Below are positions 11,540 to 24,079 of a stretch of 64,000 nucleotides of DNA, piece after piece. The stretch comes from Cenococcum geophilum 1.58 (lineage: Eukaryota; Ascomycota; Dothideomycetes; Gloniales; Gloniaceae). The notes below the pieces were generated by a model. It was not told the origin of the DNA. It worked only from the letters and a program-made list of their open reading frames with translations, and did not search any database. The translations under genes were made by a program, and so were the position numbers. The stretch covers positions 1-64,000 of the forward strand of contig KV748248.1 of NCBI GenBank assembly GCA_001692895.1, in the 5' to 3' direction. The first letter of the stretch is position 1. Each line of letters opens with the position of its first letter.

Positions 11540-13430
11540 GCTTGTGCGGATATCTTTATATTAGCTTACGCAGATATTATCATCTTAGCTTATACGGATA
11601 TTATAATATTAATTAAGTATATCTATTAAATATAAGGTAGAGACTTAGTTCCTATATATATAGTAGCAAAAAGGCATAAGCTACTATTTTATTATTATAA
11701 ACTAGTAATAATAGCCAACCTATAGTAATAGCTAACTTACATTTACCTATATTTAATATTTAGTAGCCTAGTATTATATATAAGTATAATAATACCACGC
11801 CTTAGGAACGCAAGCTTATCCTTTATTTTGCTTAGAGAATCTTTAAACTTATTAAACTAGCGATCTATAGCTTAAATATCTTTCGCTATATTAGTTACCC
11901 GTTTATAAACTATATTAACGCATATAGAAATAGTAATTGCTAAATATACCCTAATAAACCCAGCGCTAGCGGAAGCGGCGGTAGTAATAGCAGTACCTAA
12001 CATACTAGTAATTAGTAAAAGGGTTAGAGGAGCAGTAGTAGAGTGGGTGCCCCTATAGCTATACGTATTACTATAAGTAGGAGTCTTAATAGGAGGGGAG
12101 ATCTTAGTAGGTGGAGGCGTAGTAGCGCGGGCGGGGATAGTATAAAAACGAAGCTATACGGATATTAGTAATATCTGTATTATTAAAATGCGGATAGTAT
12201 ACCTTCTTAGTAGGTGTTTTAGCCGGACTACTAATAAAGCTAATTACGCACATTTTTTACCCTAAGGTATAACCGGCTCCGGATTTAGTAAAATCTCCTA
12301 TACGCGTATTAGCTAACAGAATAATAGTATATTATTAGCATGTACCTTTCTACACAACCTACTACCTATATAATATTTTAAGCACGTACCCCTAAAATAT
12401 GGCCTAGAGTCCTTCTTATAAACGCGATATTTATAGCTGTGCTTCTTATATAAAGTATATAGCGGATCACGCAGCTTACTAAAGCTACACTTAATATTCT
12501 AAACGTGTATTAATATCCGCTAGCGACTTTTCTTTATATTATTCTAAACACTAACTTTTAGAGTATACTATTTATTCGCTAACGGTATTTAGATAGGAAG
12601 GCGCTTATTTATATTAGGAGTACTATAAAGATTATAAGGGCTATGGAGATTGTAAGGGCTACAGAGATTATAAGAGTTAGCGTCATTAAGGTCCTTATCT
12701 TTATCGCCATCTAAAGATTCGCTATCTAAAGAAACCTTATATACAGTATTTGGGTCACTATAAGAGGTAAATTAGTAAATAAGACACTAAAACAGTATAA
12801 CTAATATATATAATTTAATAGCTATCTTAAGCTTTATATTTGTATTAGCAGCCTTTTTAGCCCCCTTTTTAAGAAAAGAAGATAAATAAGCCTTATTAAG
12901 CCTCTTTTTAGAAGTATTAGGCGGCGGTAGTAGAGAGGCGGATAGTAAAGTAGCCCACAGTAAAGATATAGGTAGTGGAAAGGCACATAGTAAAAAGGTA
13001 AGTAGGTTTTTAGTGGATTTTACTCTACCTTTATTATTGTTATCTACTAAATCCTATAAAGAGCGCCTTAGTATATATTTCCTAAAATCATATTAGCTAT
13101 AGGCATAATTTAGTATTAGAAAGCTTACTCTTTAGAAATAGAGCCTAAAGGCTTAGTAAGAGCAGCTATAGCGTACTTAACAGCATTAAACTCCTTATTG
13201 TTAATGTCGCGTATATTAAGTTCCTTAACCGCCTAGTTGCTGTTATTTATATTAATATTGTTTAAAGGTATAAATAAAGGCATTATAGATTGCAGTATTC
13301 TAAGGGATAGTATATAAAACAACAATAATAAAGTTCGCGGTGCGGTGTTATAAGATAGAAGGTTAGTAGAGGAAAAAGAGGTATAGAGGTTAATTAAGGT
13401 AAATATCCACGCTGCCAATTTTATTAAATT
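11540..13430 (-). pseudogene. Unidentified repeated gene, copy 1
   Basis: This minus-strand pseudogene is the more decayed of two adjacent homologous copies. Reading from right to left, an upstream part includes a 61-codon open segment at 13233-13418 (MAAWIFTLIN start) and a segment around 13090-13230 beginning VKELNIRDINNKEF. A middle part follows, then a C-terminal charged, coiled-coil-like part ending near 11740 that aligns with copy 2 (KDSLSKIKDKLAFLRRG). I do not recognise the family. Copy 1 preserves more of the upstream end because copy 2 is cut by element B'. RIP stops occur throughout. Confidence 0.5.
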
Positions 13431-13489
13431 AGCTCACTAATAAATAATCGCTGCTATAGTAACTTACCTTAGTAAACATTAACGGTGCG

Positions 13490-14874
13490 AATATATAAAT
13501 ATCTCTATCCTAGCTTATACGGATATCCTTATCCTAGCCTATACGGATATTATAATATTAATTAGGTATATCTATTAAATATAAGGTAGAGACTTAATTC
13601 CTATATATATAACAGTAAAGAGATAAGAGCTACTATTTTATTACTCTAAACCCGTAATAATAGCTAACCTATATCTACTTAAATTCTATATCTAGCAACC
13701 TAGCGTTACATATAAGTATAGTAATACCACGCCTTATAAACGCAAGTTCATCCTTTATCTTACTTAGAGAATCTTTAAGCTTACTTAACCGGCGATCTAT
13801 AGCCCGAGCATCTTTTACTATCTTAGTTACCCGTTTATAAACTATATTAACGCGTACGGAAATAGCAATTACTAAATACGCCCTAATATTTTCTGTGCTA
13901 GCGAGAGCGGTAATAGTAATAGAAGCAGCACCACGCGTATTAGGAATTAGTAAAAGAGTAAAAGGAGTAGCAGTAAAACGGGTGCCTCTATAGCTACGCA
14001 TATTACTATAAGTAGGAGTTTTAGGGGGAGGGGAGGTCTCCGGAAGGAGGATAGTGTGGGTATAAAGCTATACGGATATTAGCAATATCCGTATTATTAA
14101 AATGCGGATATTATACCTTTTAGTAAATGGTTTAGCTGGACTACTAACAGAAGCTAATTACGCACGTTTTTTATATTAAGGTATAACCGGCTTTAGTATT
14201 AGCAAACTATCTTATATACGTATTAGCCGATAGAATAGTAGTATACTATTAGCATATACCTTTTTATATAACCTACTACTTAAGCAATATCTTAAGCACG
14301 CATCTCTAAAATGTGGCTTAAAGTTCTACTTGTAAACGCGATATTTATAGTTTTGCTTAATATATAGAGCGTATAACGATTACACAGTATACTAAAGCTA
14401 CCCTTAATATTCTGGATATGGGTATATATCCGCTAGCGAGCTTCCTTTATATTCTCCTAAGCACTAGCTTTTAGGGTGTACTATTTATTTACTAACGATA
14501 CCTAAATAGGAAGGCGCTTATTTGTATTAATATCTAACGTTATAGCTTAGGCCGTTTACGTACTACAGAGATTATAAGATAATAGAGGAGGGCTTTTAGG
14601 AGAGTTGGCGTTATTAAGATTACTCTCTTTATCGTTATCTAAAATCTTTAATATTTCTATTGGGTTACTATAAGAGGTAAATTAGTAGATAAGATACTAA
14701 AAGAGTATAGCTAATATATACGATTTAAAGGCTATCTTATACTAAACATTTTACGTAGCAATTTTATTAGCCTACCTCTTAAGAGAAGCAGAAGTATAAT
14801 AAGGATTAAACTTTTTAGAAGTAGTAGGCGGAGAAATAAGCGGCTTAAAAGAAGGCAATAAAGAGGTAGATAGT
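13490..14874 (-). pseudogene. Unidentified repeated gene, copy 2 (truncated by B')
   Basis: This is the second minus-strand copy of the gene at 11540-13430. Its C-terminal part keeps a 108-codon open stretch (13675-14001). That stretch begins MRSYRGTRFTA, has small and hydrophobic residues in the middle, and ends in a basic-acidic coiled-coil-like region (RRLSKLKDSLSKIKDEL) and a hydrophobic tail. Upstream (14100-14520) a frame contains several Cys and aromatic residues, possibly a degraded zinc-binding module. The 5' end is removed at 14875 by the LTR of B'. Function is unknown. The two copies differ by many transitions, as expected for RIPped duplicates. Confidence 0.5.
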
Positions 14875-15221
14875 TATTACGGAGTAAGTATAAGCGGCGA
14901 TAATATATAGCAAGGTAGATACTATTAAGCTATATACATAAACTATATAAGAAGTCAAGACGTTATATAAGGAAAGAAGGTAGGAAAACGGGAAGAAAGG
15001 GTATATATTATAGACTTAGTTACTTAGTTAATACGTACACGGAGCAGAATAGGATTTAGGTAGTAGTCCTAGCAGAACTTAATAGGGTTTAGTAAAACTT
15101 AGTAAAACTTAGTAGAATATAGTAGAATATAGCAAGTTGCCGTCTTATAGTCGGTCTCTAGTTGCTAAGTTAGTGGAAATAGGTAGATATATATAAGGTA
15201 TTACGGGGGTGTCCTATAATA
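14875..15221 (-). repeat. LTR of B' (family B)
   Basis: This 347-bp LTR is in reverse orientation. On the plus strand it reads from TATTACGG (TGTTACGG after RIP) to CCTATAATA. It aligns with the LTRs at 32230-32570 and 44359-44729. Its length is intermediate because the internal run of short GCAATCTAA-type and AGTTCTGCTA-type repeats differs in copy number. Confidence 0.88.
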
Positions 15222-15743
15222 GTACTCCCTCTTTAAACTTAAGCTTCTGTAAAATAGGGCTATAGTAGTTCTAGATAGAGTTTATAAAAGTCTTCTATAG
15301 CTTATATAAGTCCTATAGAGTTAACGGGTTCCTATAAGGGCTTAGTATAGCCTCTTTACTTTATAAGATATATATATTGGCGTTTCCGTTTATTATACTT
15401 AATATTATTAATTCTTTTAATAAAGTACTTATCCTTACCGTCCACCTTAACTAGTAGGGGAGGGTCCTATATCTATCTAGGCAGGGCGTTTAATATAGGG
15501 GCAGTAGGGTAGAGAACTGACGTATAGAATATAGGGTAGATTTTAACCGTATTAGGGAGCTTTAGTTAGTAGGTATAAGAAAAAATAACCTTTTTAACCT
15601 TATAAGGGCCAGTATTCTTCTAATTAAGTTTCTTAGTAGGTCGTTTTGTGTTTAGATTTCTTATATCTAGCTAGATAAAATTACTAATTTAGTAGACTAG
15701 TACTAGGGTTTATTTCTTATTCGCTACGGATTTATAAATAGAT
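14875..15743 (-). mobile_element. B' - 3' end of a minus-strand family-B chromovirus
   Basis: A minus-strand LTR (14875-15221, 347 bp) is followed rightwards by the C-terminal part of the integrase gene (15222-15743). Both align in reverse with the 3' end of element B (about 43850-44729), including the segment before the LTR and the LTR start that carries ACACCCCCGTAATACC. The copy stops abruptly at 15743, where element F begins. No continuation was found elsewhere in the window, so the rest is deleted or lies outside. It truncates copy 2 of the unidentified gene. Confidence 0.85.
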
Positions 15744-18156
15744 TGTCACGGAACCCCACCGCAGGGGCCTCTATAGGAGAGCCCCATGCTCTTGCGTATA
15801 CCTCACGTATAGCTTATATTAGCTACGCGTAGGTATATTACCTCCTTACGCCCTTAACCCTTACAATTAATCGCGCAACGTCTTATAGACTCCTTAAATA
15901 CATACGCTTTGTAGCTACTACCCCCGTCCTATAACATTACGTTACGCCTTTTTTACTACTAACGCTTAGCCTATAACTAATTCTACGTCTCTATAATACT
16001 ATAGGCGCTGCTAGAAGCAGTATGTCTACGAATTACCTCACTTTATACTTCTAAGGAACCCATAATAGTAAGATAATATCCTTTACTAGCTACTATATTA
16101 AACCTAAAGAACAATTTAATACCTATACTTAACCTATAACGCCAATTAATCCTAGAAGAATTTAATTTATTAGCCCTAGCCTTAACTCCTAAGGAGACGG
16201 ACACTAATAATATCTTATCTTTTATTAACTATATAACTACGGATAAGCAAATAAAAGGGCTACTACTTATTAAAATCAAAATATAAGACGCCGAGACGTT
16301 TGCAAAAATAGTAGCACGAGACCCTAATAAATACTACCGCCTTCTATAAAACTACTACCTAAAGCTTATATAAGCTGAGATGCGTACTGCTTAAAATTGT
16401 AATATTATCTAAGACCTATAAGCTTATAAGGCGCTTGCTAATAATATACGTTAAGAAACTAAAGATAACCTCTGTATATCTAAACGCAACGTCTAATAGT
16501 TAAAGAAGGCTAAGATTGCACTAATTGCTACAGTTACTAAAAGAGAAGGCATAATTAAATACCTATAATCTTAGCTTAATGAGTATATTTATAATAATAT
16601 TAGATACCTCTCTATTATATATAACGCTACCTAAGTCTTTACGCCCCTAGTAACTTTACCTACTTAATACTTAATAGAGGGCTAGCGCTAAACAGCTTTA
16701 CCTAGTAGAAACCCCTACTAAAGCAGTAACAATAAAAGCTATAATAATTGGACCTAAACTGCTACTATAGGGTCTAATATACGCTACCTTAATCCCCTAG
16801 TCTTTTAGGGAGACCGTAAGGAATATAGCTACTAGAAGATGCAAATCCGTAAAAAACTAACTTAGAGCGCCTACCTTTTTTTTATAGAAGACACTAAGAT
16901 CGGCTATATTATTAGGTAAATAAAGGGTATACTATTTAATAGACTCTTTACCTAATAGGAGACTAGTAGCCCCTAGAAGTAGTAGTCCTACTAAAAAGTC
17001 CTTAATAATTTTAACCTAATATACCGCGACTATAACCTACTAGCTACTAACTAAGCTAAACTANNTNCCCTAAAGATAAGCCCTACTAAATTATTTAATA
17101 AATTTTATATTAAATTCTAGGAATATACCGGAGCTTTTACTTAAGATAATACTAAAGACCAGAAGGACCTCCTTAAAAAAGTTACTTATCGCTTTAGTTA
17201 CGCAGCCGCTAGCTATAACTATAACAATGTTTATAATATAGTAGTAGCTCTATAAAAGATTAAACAACAACTAAATTAGATTGCTACTATTAACCTTTAC
17301 CTAAAGACCTCTCTATAGAAGCCCTCTAGGCCTACTAAACCTATATATACTAAGCTACTAACGCCTATTACCTTAAGTACTACTAGAACCAATATCGATT
17401 TCTCTATACTAACCTTCCTATAAAAACTCTTAGATAGAAAGCGCGAGCTACTTTAGAAACTAGGACGCTACTATAGATACTATTAAAAAGGCTATTATTA
17501 TAATAACCTAAACTGCCTAATAGCTAGGTTTAGTAGCTACCGCCTAATATTTAACCTAATACCCTAAACACTAAATATATTGCTATATACTATTACCATA
17601 TAAGACAAAGACGTAGTAATAGCGGTAAAGTTAGATACGGAAATAGAAAACGCTAAGTCCTAGCCCTAAGTTATAGGTTAGGACGCCCTAATAACGGAGG
17701 GATTTATATATTAGCTTACTTAATAGATAACTCTATAAAGATAAATAAATAGAAATAGATAGTTTTACCTATAATAGGAACTACTGCTAAAAAATAATAT
17801 AAAAGCTGTTTTATAATTAATTGCGAAGCTACTAATAAATTTATAGATACCTAATTTGTGTATACTTATAACCTACTTACCTTACCCCTTACTAAAGCCT
17901 GCGCCCTATAACTTGCTAATAGTAATTATAAGCTCAGACCCCCGGAACTCGGTTATCGCCCAAACTTAGTTACCCTACTAAAATTGGTTGCAATACTTTG
18001 GAAGCTATCTATACCTAACTAAATTAAATTAACCATTTACCCCTATATGTTATTTAATATATTAACTTCGCTCTTTCTAGCTAACACCTTATAAGGCTTT
18101 AATTTTGGCTCCTTTGCCCTTATTTTAGCCTATTTCTCCTTTACCTCCTTTATAGC
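15744..18156 (+). mobile_element. F - 5' part of an LTR retrotransposon
   Basis: This starts with an LTR-like TGTCACGG at 15744, inserted in the integrase remnant of B'. The first 200 bp or so (to about 15943, ending ATAACA) are a plausible short LTR, but no second copy is in the window, so its end is inferred. A gag-protease frame follows on the plus strand. The element is interrupted at 18156 by chromovirus E, and sequence after 30199 may be its continuation, though I could not identify RT there. Three unresolved bases sit at 17064, 17065 and 17067. Confidence 0.6.
16040..18156 (+). pseudogene. F gag-protease pseudogene
   Basis: The plus-strand frame is broken by TAA/TAG at former Gln and Trp. 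Around 17440-17520 there is a knuckle-like region in which Cys and His positions have become Tyr. Around 17810-17850 a retropepsin-like segment reads INCEATNKFID, where an ancestral Asp of the D-[ST]-G-A motif has become Asn and the Gly has become Glu. Between these lies a Ser/Thr/Pro-rich linker. This order (Gag, knuckle, aspartic protease) fits a Ty3/gypsy element. No RT is visible before chromovirus E cuts in at 18157. Confidence 0.55.
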
Positions 18157-18371
18157 TGTAAGGGATATTATTGCAGACACCTTAGGTTGCCCTTAGGACA
18201 ACCCCCGGACGCCCCTTAGATGGTCGCCGGTCACATACTAAAGGCACGTGCCCGTAGTATATAGTCTCCATAATCCTAGAGGCCTTACCTCCTTAAGGAT
18301 TCGTCTCTCTTACTAATCTATCCTATTCCAATCGTGTCCTTATAGCCCCCTGTCTACAAAATCCCCTTATA
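18157..18371 (+). repeat. 5' LTR of E
   Basis: This 215-bp LTR starts TGTAAGGG and ends CCCCTTATA (CCCCTTACA after a CpA to TpA change). It matches the 3' LTR in length and nearly in sequence. It retains GGACAACCCCC and a TCGTGTCCTTATAGCCCC segment, less altered than the coding regions. Confidence 0.93.
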
Positions 18372-18641
18372 TTTAAATCCTTCCTACTCTTTTTTAGAAG
18401 GGTAGTCGGCTTTAAGGACCAGATTATTTATTTACATCTTTTGCTTATAACTACTATCCTTCCTTAAAATCTTGCGATAACCTAAATAGAAACTCTACGG
18501 ATACCTTATAGAAAGCCGTCGCGTAAAGGCAGGAAGGTCCCTCTAATAGTGAAAGATTATAACAATATAACCCTCTAGGTAAGATGGCTGAATAGGCCCT
18601 AATACCTAGATGCTCTAGGAGCTTAAAACTCTTATACACCT

Positions 18642-20215
18642 ATGGTTACTAGTAACGCTAAGGAAAATACAAACACCCTTTATAACGGTTATAACGCTAC
18701 CAGAAAGTAACCGGAACCCCTCCGGCCCTACTTAGGCTAATTAGAAGATTAAGCGCTAGAGGCGACTTTAAGATCTTCCTCTAAGCTAGAAATGCTAGAG
18801 GAATATACTAACGCATCTAACTAGGGAACTAACCGGAACCCTCCCGGAAGACTATTAGCCTATAATTAGTATAGTAGCGGTATATAGACTGCTTATAAGC
18901 TAAGCGGGCCTACCCCTTTAGGTAATCTAAGCTAATTACTAACTTAAGACCTAAGCCTTGTTAGGAAGCCTATACTAGCTACTAGTACTAACACTACCTC
19001 TATAGCAGGAGCTTCCCTAGGCCCAAGTTTAGAAGGTTAAGAGCCCTATATCGATCTCCTTTAAGACGGATATTAGGAAGCTATTATAAGGCTCTTAGAA
19101 GCCATACGGGAGGAAGCCACTAATAAATATATTAGAACCCTTTAAGGGTAAATCTAGATCTAACAGGGTCTAATCTAAGCTAGGTAAATTTTTTTACAAC
19201 CTAGTTAAGGCTAAGGGCTTCTTAGGAGCTACCTAGTACCTACCTAAGGAGGTATAAAAGACTTAGAGAGTTATCTATACTATAAACGGAAAAAGGATAT
19301 AAACTGACTGGCTAAGGCCTCTAGTAGTTTAGAACTCCGCCATAAACCTAACGCCTAGTAGTTAGACGATTGGGTTTATAAGATAGACAACTTCTTTAAG
19401 ATGCTAATAATACGAGATAATATTAAAGAGCGTATACGCTGGATTATTAGTAAGATTAAAGACCGATTACTAAACTAGATTGCACTTAATTAGCTTAATA
19501 AAGAGTAAATTACTATATAGCCATAGCTATAAACCTTCCTAAAGAAATAGACTTAAGATCTGTATATTATATAATATAATAATGCAGAGCTATTCTAGAA
19601 TGGGATATAGCTAGACTGCTATAACTTCCGCTAGTTTATAAACTTTGTAGAAACTTATACTTAGTAGATAGATCTAAAGCTCTTTAAAAACAAAGACGGT
19701 AGCATCTATAAAAAAAAGAAGATTGGGTTTATTTAGGCTAGAATTAAGCTAGTAATTTATAATAAAATAAAGCGCGTGGGAGCCCTATTGCGGATCACTA
19801 TATATACGGATTTCGAACGAGTAGTTCTAAACGCTAAAGATACAGTAAGGAACCAGACCTCTTCTAGTAGGAAGCTAAGGGGTTACCAAAAGTACGGGTA
19901 CTCTAGTAGTAATATAAGGCAGACCCAACCTTTAAAGAAGCCGTTCTTAAAGAGAACTTTAAAAGGGTTAAAGTTAGGAACCTTAAATAATAGAAAAGAC
20001 TCCTAGGGCTAACCTAATACCTATCCGGCACCTTTACGGGAACACTTTAAGAAGTTAAAAGAAAACTCCGGAGGTAGATCCTATTGGAAAAATAAGTAGG
20101 GTAATAACCGCACTAATAATCTAAAAAAAAAGCCTTAGTCGCGGACCTTTTCTAGCTGCAACTAGGCAAGATATAGAAGGAGATACATTCTGTATTGCTG
20201 TTAAGCTGGAAATAA
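18642..20215 (+). pseudogene. E gag pseudogene
   Basis: The likely start is the ATG at 18642 (MVTSNAKEN), about 270 bp after the 5' LTR. The frame contains Glu/Leu-rich helices, an IDNFFKMLIIRDNIKERI-like capsid segment near 19390-19440, a basic Ser-rich linker (the open 76-codon stretch 19776-20006) and a Cys/Arg-rich region near 20140-20190 that may be the nucleocapsid knuckle. Stops are mostly TAG/TAA at former Trp or Gln codons. Gag would assemble the virus-like particle. The RT frame downstream is different, so pol was either frameshifted or moved by indels. Confidence 0.6.
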
Positions 20216-23128
20216 CACTCCCTATAGGTAAAGTATGATAGTTCTAAATACTATATAACAGCGGCGCCGAAATCAATCTTATATGATATAATTTAGTTAA
20301 AGAGTATAAACTTATCCTATTATAAAGGTGGCGGAAACCTATTATAGGCTTTTTAGATAAACATTAGATTAAGCTATATAGTGCCTATAAGCTTATAGTG
20401 TTAATAGCCAATATACACAACCGCACTAAGGTAGTCGGCCTGTAACCCTTCTAGGTGGCTAACTTTATAGGTTACGACCTTATCCTTAAATACCCTTAGC
20501 TAGCAAAAGTAGATCCTAAAATACGCTTTAAGACTGGAGCCTTTAAATAGTGGAATAATAAAGATTTAGAAGGGCGTATATTACTAATAAGCCTAAAGGA
20601 TATCCTAGAGAATATAGCCCTAGGTAAAATAGTATACGCTTTATACCTAAAGGAGTATTGAATTTAACCCCTATTTAATAGCAAGATGGGTATAAAGCCT
20701 AGTATAGGTAATAACCCCTCTATAACGGAGACCTTATAGGGAACTACTAGATAGGCTGCAAAGATATTATAGGGAGGCGGCGATCTTAAGGATCTTATAA
20801 GATACTTTAACCGCTATAGGTTACTTTGGCTTAAGTAATATACGAAGAGTATACTATAGCACCTCAAACGCTGCGTTAAGGAGTTTCCTACCCTCTACTA
20901 GCTACTATATAAAACGGTTTAATATATAGTAGTACCTATATATAAGCAATTAATATAGTGTATAACACTGCCTATAAGTATTTTAAGGGAGCTCCAGGAC
21001 TTATCTAATAATAGTGTAGAGGATAAACGCGACCCTAATTTATTAAATATTCCAGTAAGCCTAAGGGACTTATTAAGGGTATTTTTGGGTAGGAGAGCTA
21101 AAGTCCTACTGTAGAACTTGGAGTACGATTATGTAATTAATCTAGAAGAAGGTAAATAACTACTAAACCTTCCTATCTACAACCTCTCGCGTAAAGAGCT
21201 TGAGATCCTATAGAAGTACCTTAATGGCTTACTAGAAAGGGATGGATCCGGCTAGTAAGTTACTGTTAGGTGCGCCAATCCTCTTTGTTCTAAAACTAGA
21301 TAGAACTATAAGGCTATATATAGACTATCGCGGTCTTAATAAGATTATAATTAAGAACCGTTACCTACTACTACTAGTTAGTAAAATGCTGGATCGACTA
21401 TTTAGGGCAAAGATCTTTATAAAGTTAGACCTATAAGACGCCTATTATAGGCTCCGTATTAAAGAAGGGGATAAGTAAAAGACCGCTTTTAAGACCTAAT
21501 ACGGCCACTTTAAGTATCTAGTAATGCCTTTTGGGCTAGCTAATGCGCCTATAACATTCTAATTATATATTTATAGAGCCTTAGGGGGACTAGTTGACCG
21601 CATATACGTCGTCTATTTAGATAATATTTTAATCTACTTAGAAGACAAGGATTAATACGAGTAATATATCCGCGAAGTGCTGGAATGTTTAGATAATTAG
21701 GGCCTCTACGCTAAGGTATTAAAGTATATCTTTAACACTAAGTAGGTCAAGTTCCTAGGTTATATTATAACGCTTATAGGTATAGTTATAGACCTAGTAC
21801 AGGTGTAGATGATTTAGAAGTGGCCGGAGCTAGAGAGCTACTAGGATATTTAAGTGTTCCTAGGCTTTACCAATTTCTATAGGCGCTTTATTTATAACTA
21901 CTTAGACGTTACCTAATACCTATTTAACTATATTATAGAAGCTTCTTAAGACCTAACCTAAGGAGCAAAAAGCTTAAAGGCGGTAAAAAAGAAAACTAAA
22001 AAGGGACTAACTAAATAGTATAAGCCATAGTTATAGCCCAGAAAGGTTTAGGAGGCCTTCTAAAAACTTTATATAAAGTTTATAGAAGCTCTATTACTGC
22101 GGCATTTTAACCCAGATTAGCTATTAATGATAATTACTAATATATTAAATTTTGCCTTTGCTGGTATCCTACTATAACCTAATAGGCATCCGGATGCTAC
22201 CCAGCTCTATTAGGGACTAATAATATTTTATAACAGAAAATTCTAGGGATCTAAAGTTAGGTATTATACCCACAATAAGGAACTGCTGGCTATAGTTAAC
22301 TACTTTAAATAGTGACGACACTACCTTAAGTACGCGAGCCATACTACTTATATACTCTTAGACTACCATAATCTACGCTACTTTATGACTATAAAGGAGC
22401 TTATACCTCGACAAGCTAGATAGGTAGAGGAGCTTACGCGATTTAATTTTGAGATTGAATATAAGCTAGGGGAAAATAACCCTGCTAATAGACCGTTATA
22501 ATGGCCAGATTATACCAAAGGCTTTAAAACAGGAGAAGGAAAACAGATAATAGATATCTTACTCCCTATATTGTAGAACAAGCTCTAGGTATAGAATGCT
22601 TAAGCACCTATAGCTTTATATACTAAGTCTTAGGCGGTATAAGCCCTATTAGTTTCCACTAACGTTTTAGCTAGTACCCAGTCTATTACTAATAAGGGTC
22701 CAAATATACCTAGACAGGACGTCCCTAATATATTCTTAGAACCTAGTAATACACTATCCCTAATTACTAAGCTATCCCCTTAAGCTAATAGCGAAGCCAT
22801 AGAGCAATTAGAACTTGGAGCCCTATAATAACTAAAGGACTTTAACCTTATAGCGGCCTTCCTAATATATACGTATTGAAGAGTTATAAAATCCATAGTA
22901 CCATTTAGTCTTATACTTGGAGCAGTATAGGATAAAATAGCTTTTACCCGGGAACTATCTAAAAGGTTAATGGATTTTATCTATAAGGTATAATAAAGGG
23001 ACGCCTTCTATGCTATCCTTAATGCGGAAGTAGACCGGAAACGTAATAGAAAGGAAGCTGCTAGGCGCCACTATTAGGAACTAGACCTAGTGGGCCTACT
23101 ACGTAGAGGTGGTAAGGTTTAGGCGCTA
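20216..23128 (+). pseudogene. E pol pseudogene, part 1 (protease, RT, RNase H, integrase start)
   Basis: A protease motif reads YNSGAEINLI near 20251-20280; the catalytic DSG is NSG (Asn codon 20257-20259). RT spans about 21180-21800, including [18 protein letters not shown] and the box YLDN at 21614-21625 (YLDD with the last Asp changed to Asn). RNase H runs about 22070-22500, and the integrase N-terminus follows from about 22800. A 64-codon open stretch lies at 21242-21436. The frame is interrupted at 23128 by the piggyBac element and resumes at 26276. Confidence 0.88.
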
Positions 23129-23352
23129 TCCCTTCGTGTGGCATTCGACACTTTTCGTATTGGGCGCTTTGGGCGTTTCTGCTTGGGTTAGCATGCTGCA
23201 GGCATCCTAGCTAGCGTGATTTTATTAACAAGCCCCACCAAAACACCTCGATATTACAATGCCGACGAAATGCCATCCAAGGCCAGCCACTATAAAAACA
23301 CTAAATATATTTTTTTGAAGAAGTTAGGCAAGAAGTCGTGATACATAACGTT

Positions 23353-23840
23353 ATGACCGTACGTTCCTGTCCTTCCTCTATTAACCAGCTACTAATTATA
23401 TAGGAAAAGCCTGCATTAGAGTCCCCCAAATCCTTACCACCTATACAATTTATACGCGTTCTTAACGTCGATAAGGATAAGCTAGTAGAGGATCAGCTTA
23501 AGGTTATAAGGGAGGACGTATTGTATACGTCAAATGAGGTAGATTAGATGCTATAGGTGGTTAAACGGTTTAATTAGCGATTATTTAGTATAAAGGCGCG
23601 TTTAAAGGCAGTAGAGGAGGGCTTAAGGATAGGCGCTGTAGTAAAAGCTCAATTAGCTCTAGAGTCTCAATGTTAGAGGCGTAAGGAAGTAGAGGATCAA
23701 AAATAGTTACCTAGTTATTGCCTACTGAATAAAAGTCGTCAAAGCACCGTAGGTATAGAGGAAGCCTACAAACCTCGCAATCGTATACTGTTCGCCTTGT
23801 CTTTACTATAAGCTTCTTCGCGTACTCCCATCTATACATC
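23353..23840 (+). pseudogene. Coiled-coil passenger gene of the piggyBac element
   Basis: The ATG at 23353 starts a frame (MTVRSCPSS) that runs to about 23840 with a few TAG/TAA at likely Gln codons. It encodes a charged helical protein with DQLKVIREDVLYTSNEVD (around 23490-23545), QVVKRFNQRLFSIKARLKAV and VVKAQLALESQ, suggesting a coiled coil. The same motifs occur in the minus-strand pseudogene at 59760-60600, so this is a mobile or repeated family. I do not know its function. It converges with the transposase gene. It could be an accessory protein of the transposon or a captured gene. Confidence 0.5.
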
Positions 23841-24079
23841 CAGCATATTAGTAAGCTCTTATAGCCTTACTTCTTCATATAGCTCTTAATATAGCGGTAA
23901 GTTCGCGCACACCGTCGAATTATAGGTAGTAGGGTTTTAGCAGTAACGTAGGTGCTTTTTTAATTTATTCTAATATTTTTATAACTAGGCCTAATACCAG
24001 GTTTATATTGCCCGTGATTTGGTAATATCAAACAAAGAAGACGCTTAGTATCTTTCTCATTTACGCCTATCTGCCAACT
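23841..24079. other. Intergenic region of the piggyBac element
   Basis: This lies between the 3' ends of the convergent passenger and transposase genes. It is mildly AT-rich with several CpA left. No separate gene was seen. Confidence 0.3.
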
